A DNA stretch of 64,000 nt from Natrarchaeobaculum sulfurireducens (GCF_003430825.1 NZ_CP024047.1:124001-188000), one strand, 5' to 3'. Positions 39,360 through 48,709 are shown, counted from the stretch's first letter. The notes: generated by a model not told the origin, from the letters alone. Numbers and translations are program-made.

Positions 39360-40883
39360 CTATTCGAGGGCGTACAACTCGCCGTATTTCTCCTCGACGT
39401 ACTCGAGGAAGTAGTCGGCGGTGAACGCCTCGCCGGTGGCCGTCTCGATCAGGTCCGGCGTGGTGTACCGTTTGCCGTGTTGGTGGACGCGCTCGCGGAG
39501 CCAGCCGTTGAGGTCGTCGAACTCGCCGTCCCGGACGTCCTCGGAGAGGTCGCCTAGCTCGGTTTCGGCGGTGGCGTACAACTGGGCTGCGAGCACCGAG
39601 CCAAGCGAGTACGTCGGGAAGTAACCGAAGCTTCCGTGTGACCAGTGGATGTCCTGCAGACAGCCTTCCGCGTCGGTTTCGGGGCGGACGCCGAGGTAGG
39701 CCTCGTACTTGTCGTTCCACGCTTCGGGTACGTCTTCGACCTCGAGGTCGCCCGAGATGAGTTCGCGTTCGATCTCGAAGCGGATCACGATGTGGAGGTG
39801 GTAGGTGAGTTCGTCCGCCTCGACGCGAATCAGGTTGTCGTCGTAGACCTGGTTTGCGGCCTCGTAGGCCTCTTCGGGGGTGACCTCGTCGAGTTCGGGG
39901 AACCGTTCGCGGGCGATCGGCAGGAAGTGTTCCCAGAACGCACGCGAGCGACCGACGTGGTTCTCCCAGAGTCGCGACTGCGATTCGTGGACTGAGAGGT
40001 CCCGCGACTGACCCAGTGGCGTCCCGTAGTGGTCGTCGGGCAGTCCGAGCGTGTAGTTGGCGTGGCCGAACTCGTGGATCGTCGAGGTGATCGAGCCGAG
40101 CAGGTCCTCGGGTTCGAAGCGGGTGGTCACGCGGGCGTCGAACTGCGTCCCCGTCGAGAACGGGTGCGGAGCGGTGTCGAGTCGGCCACGGTTCCAGTCG
40201 TAGCCGAGCGAGTCGAGGACGTCGCGGGCGAGTGCCTCCTGGTCGTCGTCTTCGAAGGTGCCAGCGAAGGCGTCCGTTTCGAGGTCGGCGTCGCTCTCGT
40301 CGATCGCCTCGATCAGCGGGACGAGTTCGTCACGAAGCCGCTCGAGGACGCGCTCTGCGGTCTCGAGGTCCAGGTAGGGTTCGTAGTCCGCAAAGAGCAC
40401 CTCGTAGGGGTCGGCGTCGGGGTCGATGTGGGCGGCATACTCGCGTTTGAGGTCGACCAGTTTCTCGAGCGTCGGCGCGAACGCCTCGAAGTCGTCGTTT
40501 TCTTTGGCCTGCTTCCACTTGGGGTGGGCGGTGGCGGTCGTTTCGGAGAGCTCGACGACGAGTTCTTCGGGGACGCTCGTCGCGCGATCGTACTTCCGGC
40601 GAATCTCGCGAACGACGGCAGCCTGCTCGTCGTCGAGGTCCGCCGCCTCGAGTTCCTCGAGGAATTCGCGAGTTTCGTCGTCGGTCAGCAGTTCGTGGCT
40701 GATCGACGAGAGCGTCGAAAGCTGCTTGGCGCGGGCCGGGGTGCCTTCCTCGGGCATCACGACTTCCTGGTCCCACCGCAGGACGCCGCCAGCGTCTTCG
40801 ACGCTGGAGATGCGTTCGACGCGCTGACAGAACGCCTCGTACGTTTCGGATACCGAGCCGCCTTGGGCCTGATCGGTCGCCAT
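39360..40883 (-). CDS. M32 family thermostable-type carboxypeptidase
   Basis: A 507-residue protein. The zinc-binding HEFGH motif is in SITSTIHEFGHANYTLGLP. Other family stretches: VLRWDQEVVMPEEGTPARAKQL near the N-terminus, HPFSTGTQFDARVTTRF, HESQSRLWENHVGRS (metal-ligand E), and IHWSHGSFGYFPTYSLGSVLAAQLY. It removes C-terminal residues from peptides. The ATG at 40883 is chosen because the family begins shortly after it; the longer in-frame opening to 41225 overlaps a divergent gene and is Arg/Ser-rich. Confidence 0.92.
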   Translation of the reverse strand: MATDQAQGGSVSETYEAFCQRVERISSVEDAGGVLRWDQEVVMPEEGTPARAKQLSTLSSISHELLTDDETREFLEELEAADLDDEQAAVVREIRRKYDRATSVPEELVVELSETTATAHPKWKQAKENDDFEAFAPTLEKLVDLKREYAAHIDPDADPYEVLFADYEPYLDLETAERVLERLRDELVPLIEAIDESDADLETDAFAGTFEDDDQEALARDVLDSLGYDWNRGRLDTAPHPFSTGTQFDARVTTRFEPEDLLGSITSTIHEFGHANYTLGLPDDHYGTPLGQSRDLSVHESQSRLWENHVGRSRAFWEHFLPIARERFPELDEVTPEEAYEAANQVYDDNLIRVEADELTYHLHIVIRFEIERELISGDLEVEDVPEAWNDKYEAYLGVRPETDAEGCLQDIHWSHGSFGYFPTYSLGSVLAAQLYATAETELGDLSEDVRDGEFDDLNGWLRERVHQHGKRYTTPDLIETATGEAFTADYFLEYVEEKYGELYALE

Positions 40884-41166
40884 ATGCACGAGTGCTCCCG
40901 CCCTGGCCCTATCAACGTCGTGGTTCCAGCACGCTCGGCCGCCTCTTCTCACCGTCTGCACCCATCGGCGGCTCACCGTCCGCGCTCGTCGACGGCCCTG
41001 GTCGCCACGACGTTCGGCGGACGAACGGACGTCCCGGCGAACGAACGCTGGCTGGTCACTGACGAACGAACAGACGCTGACTGGTGCTCGAGGGCGCTGC
41101 GATGAACCCGGTGTGGAACGTGCAAGCCACGAACTGTTCGGGCGCACTGATCTCTCTTCGAGTGCT

Positions 41167-41523
41167 ATGGTCCTCGCAAGCGCAATCGTGTTCGTCGTCA
41201 GCCTGTTGATCGGTGCACTCGGCATCTACCTCGGCGCGAGAGTCATCGTTGGTGCCGGCGACTACGATCACGCCATCGTCACCGCGTTGGTCGGGGCGAT
41301 CGTCTGGGCGATCGTCGGCTTTTTCGTCGGGTGGATCCCCCTCCTGGGTCCGCTACTCGCGTTGCTCGCGTACATCGCGGTGATCAACGTCCGGTATCCC
41401 GGCGACTGGACTGCTGCAGCGATGATCGGGCTCGTCGCCTGGCTCACCGTCCTGATCGTACTCTACGTCCTCGCCGCCGTCGGGATCACCGGCTTCGACG
41501 CGGTCGGCGTTCCGGGGGTCTGA
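41167..41523 (+). CDS. Small polytopic membrane protein
   Basis: A 118-residue protein with four hydrophobic helices (about residues 3-25, 35-57, 60-75, 85-110). Gly-rich GALGIYLGARVIVGAG and LVGAIVWAIVGFFVGWIPLLGPLLALLAYIAVINVRYPG. No named family recognised; the general look is of haloarchaeal DUF membrane proteins. It precedes the zinc-ribbon gene by 95 nt. Confidence 0.7.
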   Translation: MVLASAIVFVVSLLIGALGIYLGARVIVGAGDYDHAIVTALVGAIVWAIVGFFVGWIPLLGPLLALLAYIAVINVRYPGDWTAAAMIGLVAWLTVLIVLYVLAAVGITGFDAVGVPGV

Positions 41524-41618
41524 CACCCTACGACCCTGCAGGACGTCAGGGCACTCGACGCGCCCTCGAGTACGAGCGGGTGGTGAACTGTTAACACGCT
41601 CGACCGGTTACAGAACGT

Positions 41619-41882
41619 ATGGGCTTTTTCGAATCCCTCGGACGGAAGGTCGGCGAGTTCACCCACGAGGCCAAGCAAGCGGCCGACGAGGGGGCGAGCT
41701 ACGTCTGTACGGACTGTGGCGAGCGATTCTACACGGACCAGGGGGACTGTCCGGCGTGTGGCAGCGACGCCGTCGTCGAGCGCGAGCCACCTGACACTGC
41801 CTCCGAAGCGGTCGACACGGACGGCTCGACGGAGTCGGATACACACCTCGAAGACGAAGCCGCGCTCGATGACGAGACGTAG
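41619..41882 (+). CDS. Small zinc-ribbon protein
   Basis: An 87-residue protein with an amphipathic N-terminal helix (MGFFESLGRKVGEFTHEAKQAAD), then a four-cysteine ribbon YVCTDCGERFYTDQGDCPACGSD (C-x2-C-x10-C-x2-C) and an acidic disordered tail. It probably binds one zinc; partner unknown. The combination of a membrane-surface-type helix and a ribbon is common among small haloarchaeal proteins. Confidence 0.78.
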   Translation: MGFFESLGRKVGEFTHEAKQAADEGASYVCTDCGERFYTDQGDCPACGSDAVVEREPPDTASEAVDTDGSTESDTHLEDEAALDDET

Positions 41883-41909
41883 ACAGCACGACTGACCGCG
41901 AGTGACCGC

Positions 41910-43049
41910 TCACCCCAGCCAGTTTTCGGCGGCTCCCCGATAGATCCGGTAACATCGCTCGAGCACCGCCACCGACACGCTCTCGTCTGCGGTGTGAGCC
42001 TCACCCGGCTCTGCGGGACCGCAGATGACACACTCGGTTCCCGCCGCCGCGAGCCAGCCCGCATCGGTCGCGTGGGGTTTGGTCACAAACTCCGGTGATC
42101 CTGACTGCACGCTGTCGGCGGTCTGGAGGACGCCACCGGCGAACGCCTCGTCGCCACACCGCATCGGCGGGAGGTCCTGGTCGACGGTCCACTCGACGCC
42201 CTCGAGATCCTCGAGGCGCTCTATGGCGGCACGCTCGCCGGGAACCGTCCGCTCGTCGACCGTCACGTCACAGCGGTCGGGGACGACGTTCATCGCCGTT
42301 CCGCCGTCGATTTCCGTGACGACGACGCTCCCTTCGAGGGACTCGCCTGCGACCTCGACGGTAGGGGCCTCGAGCGTTCGTATCAGGGAGACGGCGTCGG
42401 TGGCCCGGTAGATGGCGTTCTCGCCAGCATCGGGTTCGCTCGCGTGGGCGGCGCTTCCGTGGGCAGTGATCGTACTCCCGCGGCGGCCCTTGTGGGCGAC
42501 GGCAACGTCGGTGACGCCGGGGCTCGAGTAGCCCGTCGAGCCCTCGCCGACGATGGCGTAGTCGGGGGAAAAGCCCTCGTCGATCGCGTGGCGAGCGCCC
42601 ACGCCGCCGACCTCTTCGCCGACGAAACTCGCGAAGACGAGTTCGCCGGGTAAGCTGGCGTCGTCCGACGACGTCCGCTCGCTCGAGGTACCTGCCACGT
42701 CGATATCACGGAACGCGAGCATCGCGGCTGCGACTGCCCCCTTCATGTCCGCCGTGCCGCGTCCGTAGAGACGGCCGTCGCACGCTTCGACGATGTAGTT
42801 GCCGTCGTCTGTCACCTGTTCGTCAGCGGGCGCGACGACGTCATGGTGGCCGACCAGCGCCAGTGAGCGCTCGCCTGCTCCGTTCCGCGCGATGACGTTC
42901 CCGACCTCGTCGCGCCGAACGTCGGCGTCCGTCTCCGCGCACAACCACGCCTCGATCTCGTCGCCGGCGGCCGTTTCGTCCTCGTGGCTCGAGACGGCAG
43001 CCAACCTCGTTGCCAGTTCGATGAGTGTCTCTGTCACGGTCGTGTCCAA
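41910..43049 (-). CDS. M20-family metallopeptidase (ArgE/DapE type)
   Basis: A 379-residue protein. Catalytic blocks: LALVGHHDVVAP (metal ligand H and catalytic D), YGRGTADMKGAVAAAM (bridging D), and SFVGEEVGGVGARHAID (general-base E and ligand E). The dimerisation domain is in the middle (KGRRGSTITAHGSAAHASEPD). It probably hydrolyses an N-acyl or peptide bond as in ArgE, DapE or LysK; which one is not determinable. The frame starts at TTG (43049); no ATG or GTG gives a sensible N-terminus, and a 9-bp hairpin lies just upstream. Confidence 0.87.
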   Translation of the reverse strand: MDTTVTETLIELATRLAAVSSHEDETAAGDEIEAWLCAETDADVRRDEVGNVIARNGAGERSLALVGHHDVVAPADEQVTDDGNYIVEACDGRLYGRGTADMKGAVAAAMLAFRDIDVAGTSSERTSSDDASLPGELVFASFVGEEVGGVGARHAIDEGFSPDYAIVGEGSTGYSSPGVTDVAVAHKGRRGSTITAHGSAAHASEPDAGENAIYRATDAVSLIRTLEAPTVEVAGESLEGSVVVTEIDGGTAMNVVPDRCDVTVDERTVPGERAAIERLEDLEGVEWTVDQDLPPMRCGDEAFAGGVLQTADSVQSGSPEFVTKPHATDAGWLAAAGTECVICGPAEPGEAHTADESVSVAVLERCYRIYRGAAENWLG

Positions 43050-43054
43050 CAGGT

Positions 43055-43078
43055 GGTGCGTACAAGAACGTACGCACC
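43055..43078 (-). promoter_or_regulatory. Perfect 9-bp inverted repeat upstream of the M20 peptidase start
   Basis: GGTGCGTAC-AAGAAC-GTACGCACC ends 6 nt before the TTG start. As DNA it could be an operator, as RNA a hairpin close to the start codon. Nothing else indicates regulation. Confidence 0.4.
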
Positions 43079-43126
43079 GCGCTCGTCGAACGAACGGCCC
43101 TCCGAGCGAAGAACAGTGTCTTGCTC

Positions 43127-43207
43127 ATACTATCAGACAGAAGTCAACGAAGAGACTTCGCCGCTCCTGTCAGGCGAATTCTCAGGCTCGTTCTGTCCGG
43201 CAGTCTT
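43127..43207. mobile_element. 81-bp MITE-like element, copy B
   Basis: The left end ATACTATCAGACAGAAGT and right end CGTTCTGTCCGGCAGTCTT are inverted relative to each other with a few mismatches, and both match the ends of the 80-bp element at 11715-11794. Interiors are also alignable near the left end (CACTGAAG / CAACGAAG). It lies between the M20 peptidase and HemAT genes and has no coding capacity. Confidence 0.65.
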
Positions 43208-43225
43208 CCCCCACGGGATCGTCCA

Positions 43226-44845
43226 TCACTGGCTCGTTTCGGTCGCCCCGTTCTCCTCGTCGGTGAGTCTCGAGACCGTCTCGACGACGTCCTGAAGGCT
43301 TGCGGTCTGTTCTTCGCTTGCAGCGGCGACTGACTCCGCGGCGGCCGCGACCTGGTCTGCTGTCTGGGCGACGTCGTCGACGGTGGTCGCCGCGCGCTCG
43401 ACGTTGCGCGCCTGTTGATCGGTTGCCACTGCGACGTCTTCCATGCTCGAGGCCGTCGCCTGTGCGGACTCGTGGATCTCCTCGAGCGACGCGATGGTCT
43501 CGTGGACGTGCTCGGTCCCGTCGTCGACCCGTTCGACCGTTTGTTCGGTAGCGCTGGCGGTCTCGGCGGCTTCCTCGCGCACGGCGAGGACGGCGTCTTC
43601 GATCGCCTCAAGATCACTCCTCGTCTGACTTGCGAACGAGTCGACTTCCTCTGCGATGACTCGCATCGGACCGGCGTCTTCGCTGTCGGATCGGCTGGCC
43701 TCGATCTTCGCGTTTTTCGCCAGGATCGCGGTTCGCTCGGCGACTCCCTCGAGTCGATCGAGCACCGCGTCGATCTCGTCGGTCTTCGCCTCGAGAGTGT
43801 CGGCTGCCGTCGCGGCGCGGTCGGTCACGGCCTCGAGTTCCTCGAGGTCCGCGATAGCCTCGTCGGCCGCCCCAACGCCTTCAGCGGCGAGGCGCTCGGT
43901 TCGCTCGCTGTCGGCGTGAACTTCCCCGGCGGCAGCTGCGATCTCTTCGACGGCGGCGCTCACCTCGCTCAAGTCACCCGCGACGGCGTCGACGGCCGAC
44001 GCCTGGCTCGCGGTGTGGCCGCTGATCGTCTCGGCTCGACCCGCGACGACTTCGCTCGCCTCGTGGAGTTCTTCGATCGGTCGCCTGACGTCGTGTTCGA
44101 CCTCACGCGCCAATCGTTTTCGTCGTTCGATCGACCGCTCGAGGCGCTGTGCGTAGGAATCGACGTACGTGTCGGCGGCGACCTGCATGTCGAGGTTGAT
44201 GATCCGGAGCAGCGAAAGGACGTCCATCATCCCGTCGTCGATGGCGTCTCTGACAGTCGTCTCGAAGCTCTCCTCGAGCGTCGGGTCGTCGCTACCACCC
44301 AGTCCGAGTGCGCTGGCCAGTCCTCCGAGCCCGCCGCCGGTGTCGTCGCGTTCGTTGGCCCACTCTTCGACGGCGTCGACGACCCGATTCTGAACCCGGT
44401 CGTTCAGCCGCTCGAGCAACAGGTCGTAGTAGACGCCGTACTGACCGACGTAGAAGTGCAACGGCATGTCGATCATCTCGTGGAGCTTGCCGATCCGAGC
44501 GCGATTGTGGAAGTAGTCCAGATCGTACGACCCGGTCGCGAGTGAGACGAGATAGGCCCGCTGGGTCTGCTTGAGCGATCCGACGCCTTTCGGCGAGCGC
44601 CCGATAACCGATTGCGTGCGCTCGTACTCGAGGATCGCCTCGTAGAAGTCGTCGGCGATTCGCTCTTGATTCTCTCGTAAGACGGGTTCGAGGTCGGAGA
44701 GTCGCCGTTCGTCTTCCTCGTCGAACCCGATGAACGTCTTTCGCCACGAAACTTCGGCTTCGTCGAGGCCGATGCGGTCGACGAGCCGCTCGGGATCGAT
44801 GCGCTCGTTCAGTTTCCCACGGCCGAACGTCTCCTCCGGATCCAT
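43226..44845 (-). CDS. hemAT: Globin-coupled aerotaxis transducer (HemAT)
   Basis: A 539-residue soluble transducer. The N-terminal globin sensor (residues about 20-170) has the haem-proximal H122 in RARIGKLHEMIDMPLHFYVGQYGVYY, so it should bind O2. Then comes a linker with a Gly-rich patch (DDTGGGLGGLASALGLGGSDD), and a long coiled-coil signalling domain (about 250-530). No membrane segment. The hairpin tip VAERTAILAKNAKIEASRS departs from the canonical TNLLALNAAIEAARAGE, so coupling to the usual CheA/CheW array is uncertain. A TATA-like CTTATACA (minus strand, near 44866-44873) suggests a leaderless transcript. No che genes nearby. Confidence 0.92.
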   Translation of the reverse strand: MDPEETFGRGKLNERIDPERLVDRIGLDEAEVSWRKTFIGFDEEDERRLSDLEPVLRENQERIADDFYEAILEYERTQSVIGRSPKGVGSLKQTQRAYLVSLATGSYDLDYFHNRARIGKLHEMIDMPLHFYVGQYGVYYDLLLERLNDRVQNRVVDAVEEWANERDDTGGGLGGLASALGLGGSDDPTLEESFETTVRDAIDDGMMDVLSLLRIINLDMQVAADTYVDSYAQRLERSIERRKRLAREVEHDVRRPIEELHEASEVVAGRAETISGHTASQASAVDAVAGDLSEVSAAVEEIAAAAGEVHADSERTERLAAEGVGAADEAIADLEELEAVTDRAATAADTLEAKTDEIDAVLDRLEGVAERTAILAKNAKIEASRSDSEDAGPMRVIAEEVDSFASQTRSDLEAIEDAVLAVREEAAETASATEQTVERVDDGTEHVHETIASLEEIHESAQATASSMEDVAVATDQQARNVERAATTVDDVAQTADQVAAAAESVAAASEEQTASLQDVVETVSRLTDEENGATETSQ

Positions 44846-45041
44846 ACAGATACCTGTTCAGTTGATTGTATAAGGTAGCTTGGATACTCTCGCCACGACG
44901 ACAGTGGATAAAACGGTCAGTCGGCAGTCGGTTTCTCGTCGCTTTCGCAGGTGGTGTTTTGGGCTCGACACGTTGCCATCTTCGAGCGCCGAATCGATCG
45001 TCTCCCGCATCCTTTTACGCGCTCGAACCGAATCGTCCGAC

Positions 45042-46916
45042 ATGAACGTCGTGCCGGACACGAGCGTGGTCATCGATGGCCGCGTCTCGACGGCGATTGC
45101 AGACGGGCAGTTCGAGGGAGCGACGATTTCGGTGCCGGAAGCCGTCGTCGCGGAACTCGAGGCGCAGGCAAACGACGGTATCGAGACCGGCTGGGACGGC
45201 CTGGAGGAGCTCAAACGGCTCGCCGATCTCGCCGACGACGGTACCATCGAACTCGAGTACGTCGGCGAGCGGCCGAACGCGATCGAGCGCGGCCATGCCT
45301 CCGAGGGCGAGATCGACGCGCTGATCCGCGACCTCGCCGAGGAACTCGGGGGGACCTTTCTCACGAGTGACGTCGTTCAGGCCGAGGTGGCTGAAGCGAA
45401 GGGCCTCGAGGTCGAACGCGTCTCGCCCGAAGTACGGAAAGTCGAGACGCTTGCCGTCGAGAACTACTTCGACGAGGCGACGATGAGCGTTCACCTCAAG
45501 ACGGGGATGGTCCCGATGGCCAAACGGGGCGACCTCGGCGAGATGCACTACGAGCCGATCGCCGATGAGCCACTCGAGGAGGGGACGATGGACGAGTACG
45601 CCCGCGAGATCGTCGACGCTGCCAAAGAGTCCCCGGACGGCTTTCTCGAACTCTCGGAGCCGGGCATGAAGATCGTCCAGTTTCGTGACTACCGGATCGC
45701 GATCGGCCGACCGCCCTTTGCCGATGGTATCGAGATCACCGCGGTTCGGCCGATCGCACAGACCGACATCGAAGACTACGAGAACGCCGCGGAGCTGAAA
45801 GAGCGACTGCTCGAGCGCCAGCGCGGTGTCCTGATCTCGGGTGCGCCGGGTGCCGGCAAGTCGACGTTCGCACAGGCGGTCGCTCGGTTCATCTCGACCA
45901 ACGACTACGCGGTCAAGACGATGGAGAAACCGCGTGACCTGCAGGTCGGCCCGGAGATCACGCAGTACACCGAACTGGCCGGCGAGATGGCCAAGACTGC
46001 GGATGCTCTGTTGATGGTCCGTCCGGATTACACCATCTACGACGAAGTCCGCAAGACGGACGACTTCGAGGTTTTCGCGGACATGCGTCTGGCCGGCGTC
46101 GGCATGATCGGCGTCGTCCACGCGACCCGGCCGATCGACGCCCTCCAGCGACTCGTCGGCCGCGTCGAACTCGGGATGATCCCCCAGGTCGTCGACACCG
46201 TCGTTTACATCGACGCTGGCGAGGTCAACACCGTCTACGACGTCCGGACGGAGGTGAAAGTCCCCGCGGGCCTCACCGAGGAGGACCTGGCCCGGCCAGT
46301 TATCCAGGTCACCAACTTCCAGACCGGCGAGCCGGAGTACGAAATCTATACGTTCAACCGCCAGGTCGTCACCGTGCCGCTCGTAGACGAAGAGGGTGGC
46401 CCCGGCCACGAATCCGGCGTCGACCGCATCGCCAAACAGGAGATCGAACGCGAGATTCGCTCGATCGCCCGTGGCTACGTCGACGTCGAACTCAAAACCC
46501 AGGACCGTGCCGTCGTCTACGTCGAACAGGACGACATTTCGACCGTTATTGGCAAAGGCGGCGGCCGCATCACGGACGTCGAGAACCGCCTGGGCATCGA
46601 TATCGACGTCCGAACCCACGACGAGAACCCCCACCACGGCGGCGGAGGCGCCGCTGGCGGCACGACTGCAAACGGCCGCGGCGGCCAGGCAGCCGGGCAA
46701 CTCGTCACTCCCGAGATCACCTCGAGACACATCGTTGTCCCCGTCGACGGTAACCACGGCGAGACCGTCGAGGTCCAGGCCGGCGGTGACTACCTCTTCA
46801 CCGCCACCGTCAGTCGCGGCGGCGAGATCCAGGTCTCGAGGGGGAGTGCAATCGCCGACGAGTTAGAACAGGCGATCGACCGGACGGAGCCGGTTACGGT
46901 CGTTCCGTCGTCGTAA
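45042..46916 (+). CDS. PIN domain - PilT/VirB11-like ATPase - KH protein
   Basis: A 624-residue archaeal protein of the COG1855 type. The N-terminal PIN nuclease-like domain starts MNVVPDTSVVIDG with D6; Walker A GAPGAGKST at 267-275 belongs to a VirB11/PilT-like ATPase; a KH-type RNA-binding motif IGKGGGRITDVENRLGIDIDV lies near residue 503. A Gly/His-rich linker (NPHHGGGGAAGG) precedes the C-terminal strand-rich region. It suggests an RNA-linked ATPase, perhaps in RNA processing or motility control; role unproven. The ATG at 45042 is chosen because the PIN strand starts there and a TATA-like CTTTTACGC sits about 31 nt upstream. Confidence 0.9.
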   Translation: MNVVPDTSVVIDGRVSTAIADGQFEGATISVPEAVVAELEAQANDGIETGWDGLEELKRLADLADDGTIELEYVGERPNAIERGHASEGEIDALIRDLAEELGGTFLTSDVVQAEVAEAKGLEVERVSPEVRKVETLAVENYFDEATMSVHLKTGMVPMAKRGDLGEMHYEPIADEPLEEGTMDEYAREIVDAAKESPDGFLELSEPGMKIVQFRDYRIAIGRPPFADGIEITAVRPIAQTDIEDYENAAELKERLLERQRGVLISGAPGAGKSTFAQAVARFISTNDYAVKTMEKPRDLQVGPEITQYTELAGEMAKTADALLMVRPDYTIYDEVRKTDDFEVFADMRLAGVGMIGVVHATRPIDALQRLVGRVELGMIPQVVDTVVYIDAGEVNTVYDVRTEVKVPAGLTEEDLARPVIQVTNFQTGEPEYEIYTFNRQVVTVPLVDEEGGPGHESGVDRIAKQEIEREIRSIARGYVDVELKTQDRAVVYVEQDDISTVIGKGGGRITDVENRLGIDIDVRTHDENPHHGGGGAAGGTTANGRGGQAAGQLVTPEITSRHIVVPVDGNHGETVEVQAGGDYLFTATVSRGGEIQVSRGSAIADELEQAIDRTEPVTVVPSS

Positions 46917-47116
46917 AGTTCCGAACGGCAAGCGAGTCCACGGTAGTTTTTGTTGCGAAGCGGCGAACGGGTCCGCTCGCGGGCGAAGCGAGCGGCTTTT
47001 TGCTGAAGAAGTTTTCGCGAGCGAGCGCCGTCGGCGACCCGAGTAAAAACGGTCCGCGTGCGAGATCCAGGGCTCGAGAGCGGCTCGGTCGTGGACGGAT
47101 TCGGTTCGAAACTCGT

Positions 47117-48709
47117 CTACGGGTCGATCTCCTCCCACCCACGGCCCGCTGTTTCGGACGTATTTTCCGATGATCCGGTCCCCCCTGAAGTGCCGATACC
47201 GTCGTCTTCTGTCACCTCGAGTGAGTCGCCGTCCGTAGATTGGTCCACCGCTGATTCAGGTTCCGACTCCGACTCCGACTCCGACTCTGACTCTGACTCC
47301 GAACCTGAACGCTCGTCCGTCTCCGAATCCTCGTCGACACCCTCGAATTCGTTCTGCTCGACTTCTTCGATCACTTCCTCGTCGGGATCGACGGCCTCCG
47401 CTGTCTCTTCGTCCTCGAGTGCCTGCTCGTCGGGATCGTCGACCACGTCGTCGCTGTCCTCGTCACCGCTGCCGATCGCCTCGAGTTCGTTCGCGGCGTC
47501 GAGCAGGTCCTCGGGCGTTCCCACGCGGAGCAGGTCAGCGGCCGCCAGTTCCTCGAGCCGAGACACCAGTTCCTCGAGCGTCTCGCGATCCTCGTCGCTG
47601 TCGAGCGTGGTGAACGCGATCGAGGTGAAGCCGCCACGGGCGGCCGTCCACTCGAGCAGTTCGACCGCCTGCTCCCGATCCGGATCGACGATTACCGCAC
47701 AGCGATGTGGGTCGGAGGGATACCCCTGTGAGAGTCCCCAGCCCGAAAACGCCAGGTCGTAGTGAGTTTGAACCGCCTCGTAGGACGCTTCTGAATACTG
47801 CGACCCGGGAACGGCGAGGAACCGAGCCCCGTCGTCGAAGCCGTGTCCGGTGAGCCAGTCGACCGGGCTGGCGACGTTCGACTCCATCACCTCGCCGGAG
47901 CCGTTGATCGGCGTTCCGCGGGCACCGTAACTGCCGACCGTCCACCCTGCTGAGGAGAGCGTCTCGAGCTGGTCGATCGTCAGCCGATCCTCGCTGGCGA
48001 TTCGATCCGTTGGAACGAACGCTGTCGCTGGAACGTCGGTGTCAGCGTCCTCGAGGATCTCGAGAGCGTCGGAGTAGTGGGACTCGTACCCGCCGTGAAA
48101 CTGGAGACAGACGGTTCCGGTTCCGACGGTCGGCACGAAGTAGAGGTCGTCGATCACGAGTCGCCCGTCGGCGTTCTCGCCGAACCAGCTGACGATCTGG
48201 ACAGTGACCACATCGGTGAGGTCGGGCTCGCCGCTGACACGCGACAGTCCGAAGTTGTCGCTCACGAACGGCATCTCGCTTCGGACCTGTCGACTGAACT
48301 CGACGTAGTGGCCCGAACTGTCCTGTAACTGGAGTCGAACCCTCGCGTCCCGGTCGGCAGCGACCGTAATGCCGGGGGCGACGGCCCTGACGTCGATCGG
48401 TTCGTCCAGCTCTCGACGCACGCGCACCTGTCCGTCGTCTTCTCTCGGCTCGAGGAGCGCTGCCTGTCCGCCATCGGGCGCGTACTCCGTCGTCGACGAA
48501 ATCGACCCGATATCCTGGTAGGCGCGCCACGGTTCGAGTGATTCGAAGTCGTCGAACGTGCCGATGAGTTCGCTGGGTGGACGAGGATCGCCCTCGATCT
48601 CGTCGTCGGTTTCGCTCCCGTCAGACTCGTCGTCGCCGGTTCCCAACCGGTTCGAAACCGGCACACCTGCAATCGCTGCCATCGTCGTCAAATACGATCG
48701 CCGTTCCAT
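47117..48709 (-). CDS. Secreted polysaccharide-deacetylase-like protein
   Basis: A 530-residue protein. The N-terminus MERRSYLTTMAAIAGVPVSN looks like a secretion signal, though the twin-arginine stretch (RR) is followed by a weak hydrophobic part. A carbohydrate-binding-like beta region (about 40-190) precedes a NodB-like barrel: TVCLQFHGGYESHYSDALEIL, DVPATAFVPTDRI, TIDQLETLSSAGWTVGSYG, FLAVPGSQYSE. The usual catalytic motifs are weak (HGG rather than a clear DDG and H-x4-H), so activity is doubtful. The C-terminal 150 residues are acidic, with a Ser-Glu repeat (47259-47305). Confidence 0.7.
   Translation of the reverse strand: MERRSYLTTMAAIAGVPVSNRLGTGDDESDGSETDDEIEGDPRPPSELIGTFDDFESLEPWRAYQDIGSISSTTEYAPDGGQAALLEPREDDGQVRVRRELDEPIDVRAVAPGITVAADRDARVRLQLQDSSGHYVEFSRQVRSEMPFVSDNFGLSRVSGEPDLTDVVTVQIVSWFGENADGRLVIDDLYFVPTVGTGTVCLQFHGGYESHYSDALEILEDADTDVPATAFVPTDRIASEDRLTIDQLETLSSAGWTVGSYGARGTPINGSGEVMESNVASPVDWLTGHGFDDGARFLAVPGSQYSEASYEAVQTHYDLAFSGWGLSQGYPSDPHRCAVIVDPDREQAVELLEWTAARGGFTSIAFTTLDSDEDRETLEELVSRLEELAAADLLRVGTPEDLLDAANELEAIGSGDEDSDDVVDDPDEQALEDEETAEAVDPDEEVIEEVEQNEFEGVDEDSETDERSGSESESESESESESEPESAVDQSTDGDSLEVTEDDGIGTSGGTGSSENTSETAGRGWEEIDP
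47259..47305 (-). repeat. TCCGAC/TCTGAC microsatellite (Ser-Glu repeat)
   Basis: Six to eight near-identical 6-bp units (plus strand TCCGAC or TCTGAC) encode a SESESESE stretch in the C-terminal acidic tail of the deacetylase-like protein. Copy number is likely to vary by slippage, in frame. Confidence 0.85.

Noticed and set aside
39360-41225. Long N-terminal extension of the M32 carboxypeptidase frame to 41225
   Set aside because: The extra part is Arg/Ser-rich, overlaps the divergent membrane protein gene and is not part of the family; ATG at 40883 is used.
45015-46757. 580-codon minus-strand frame opposite the PIN-ATPase-KH gene
   Set aside because: It is an antisense shadow; the plus strand has full catalytic motifs and the minus frame none.
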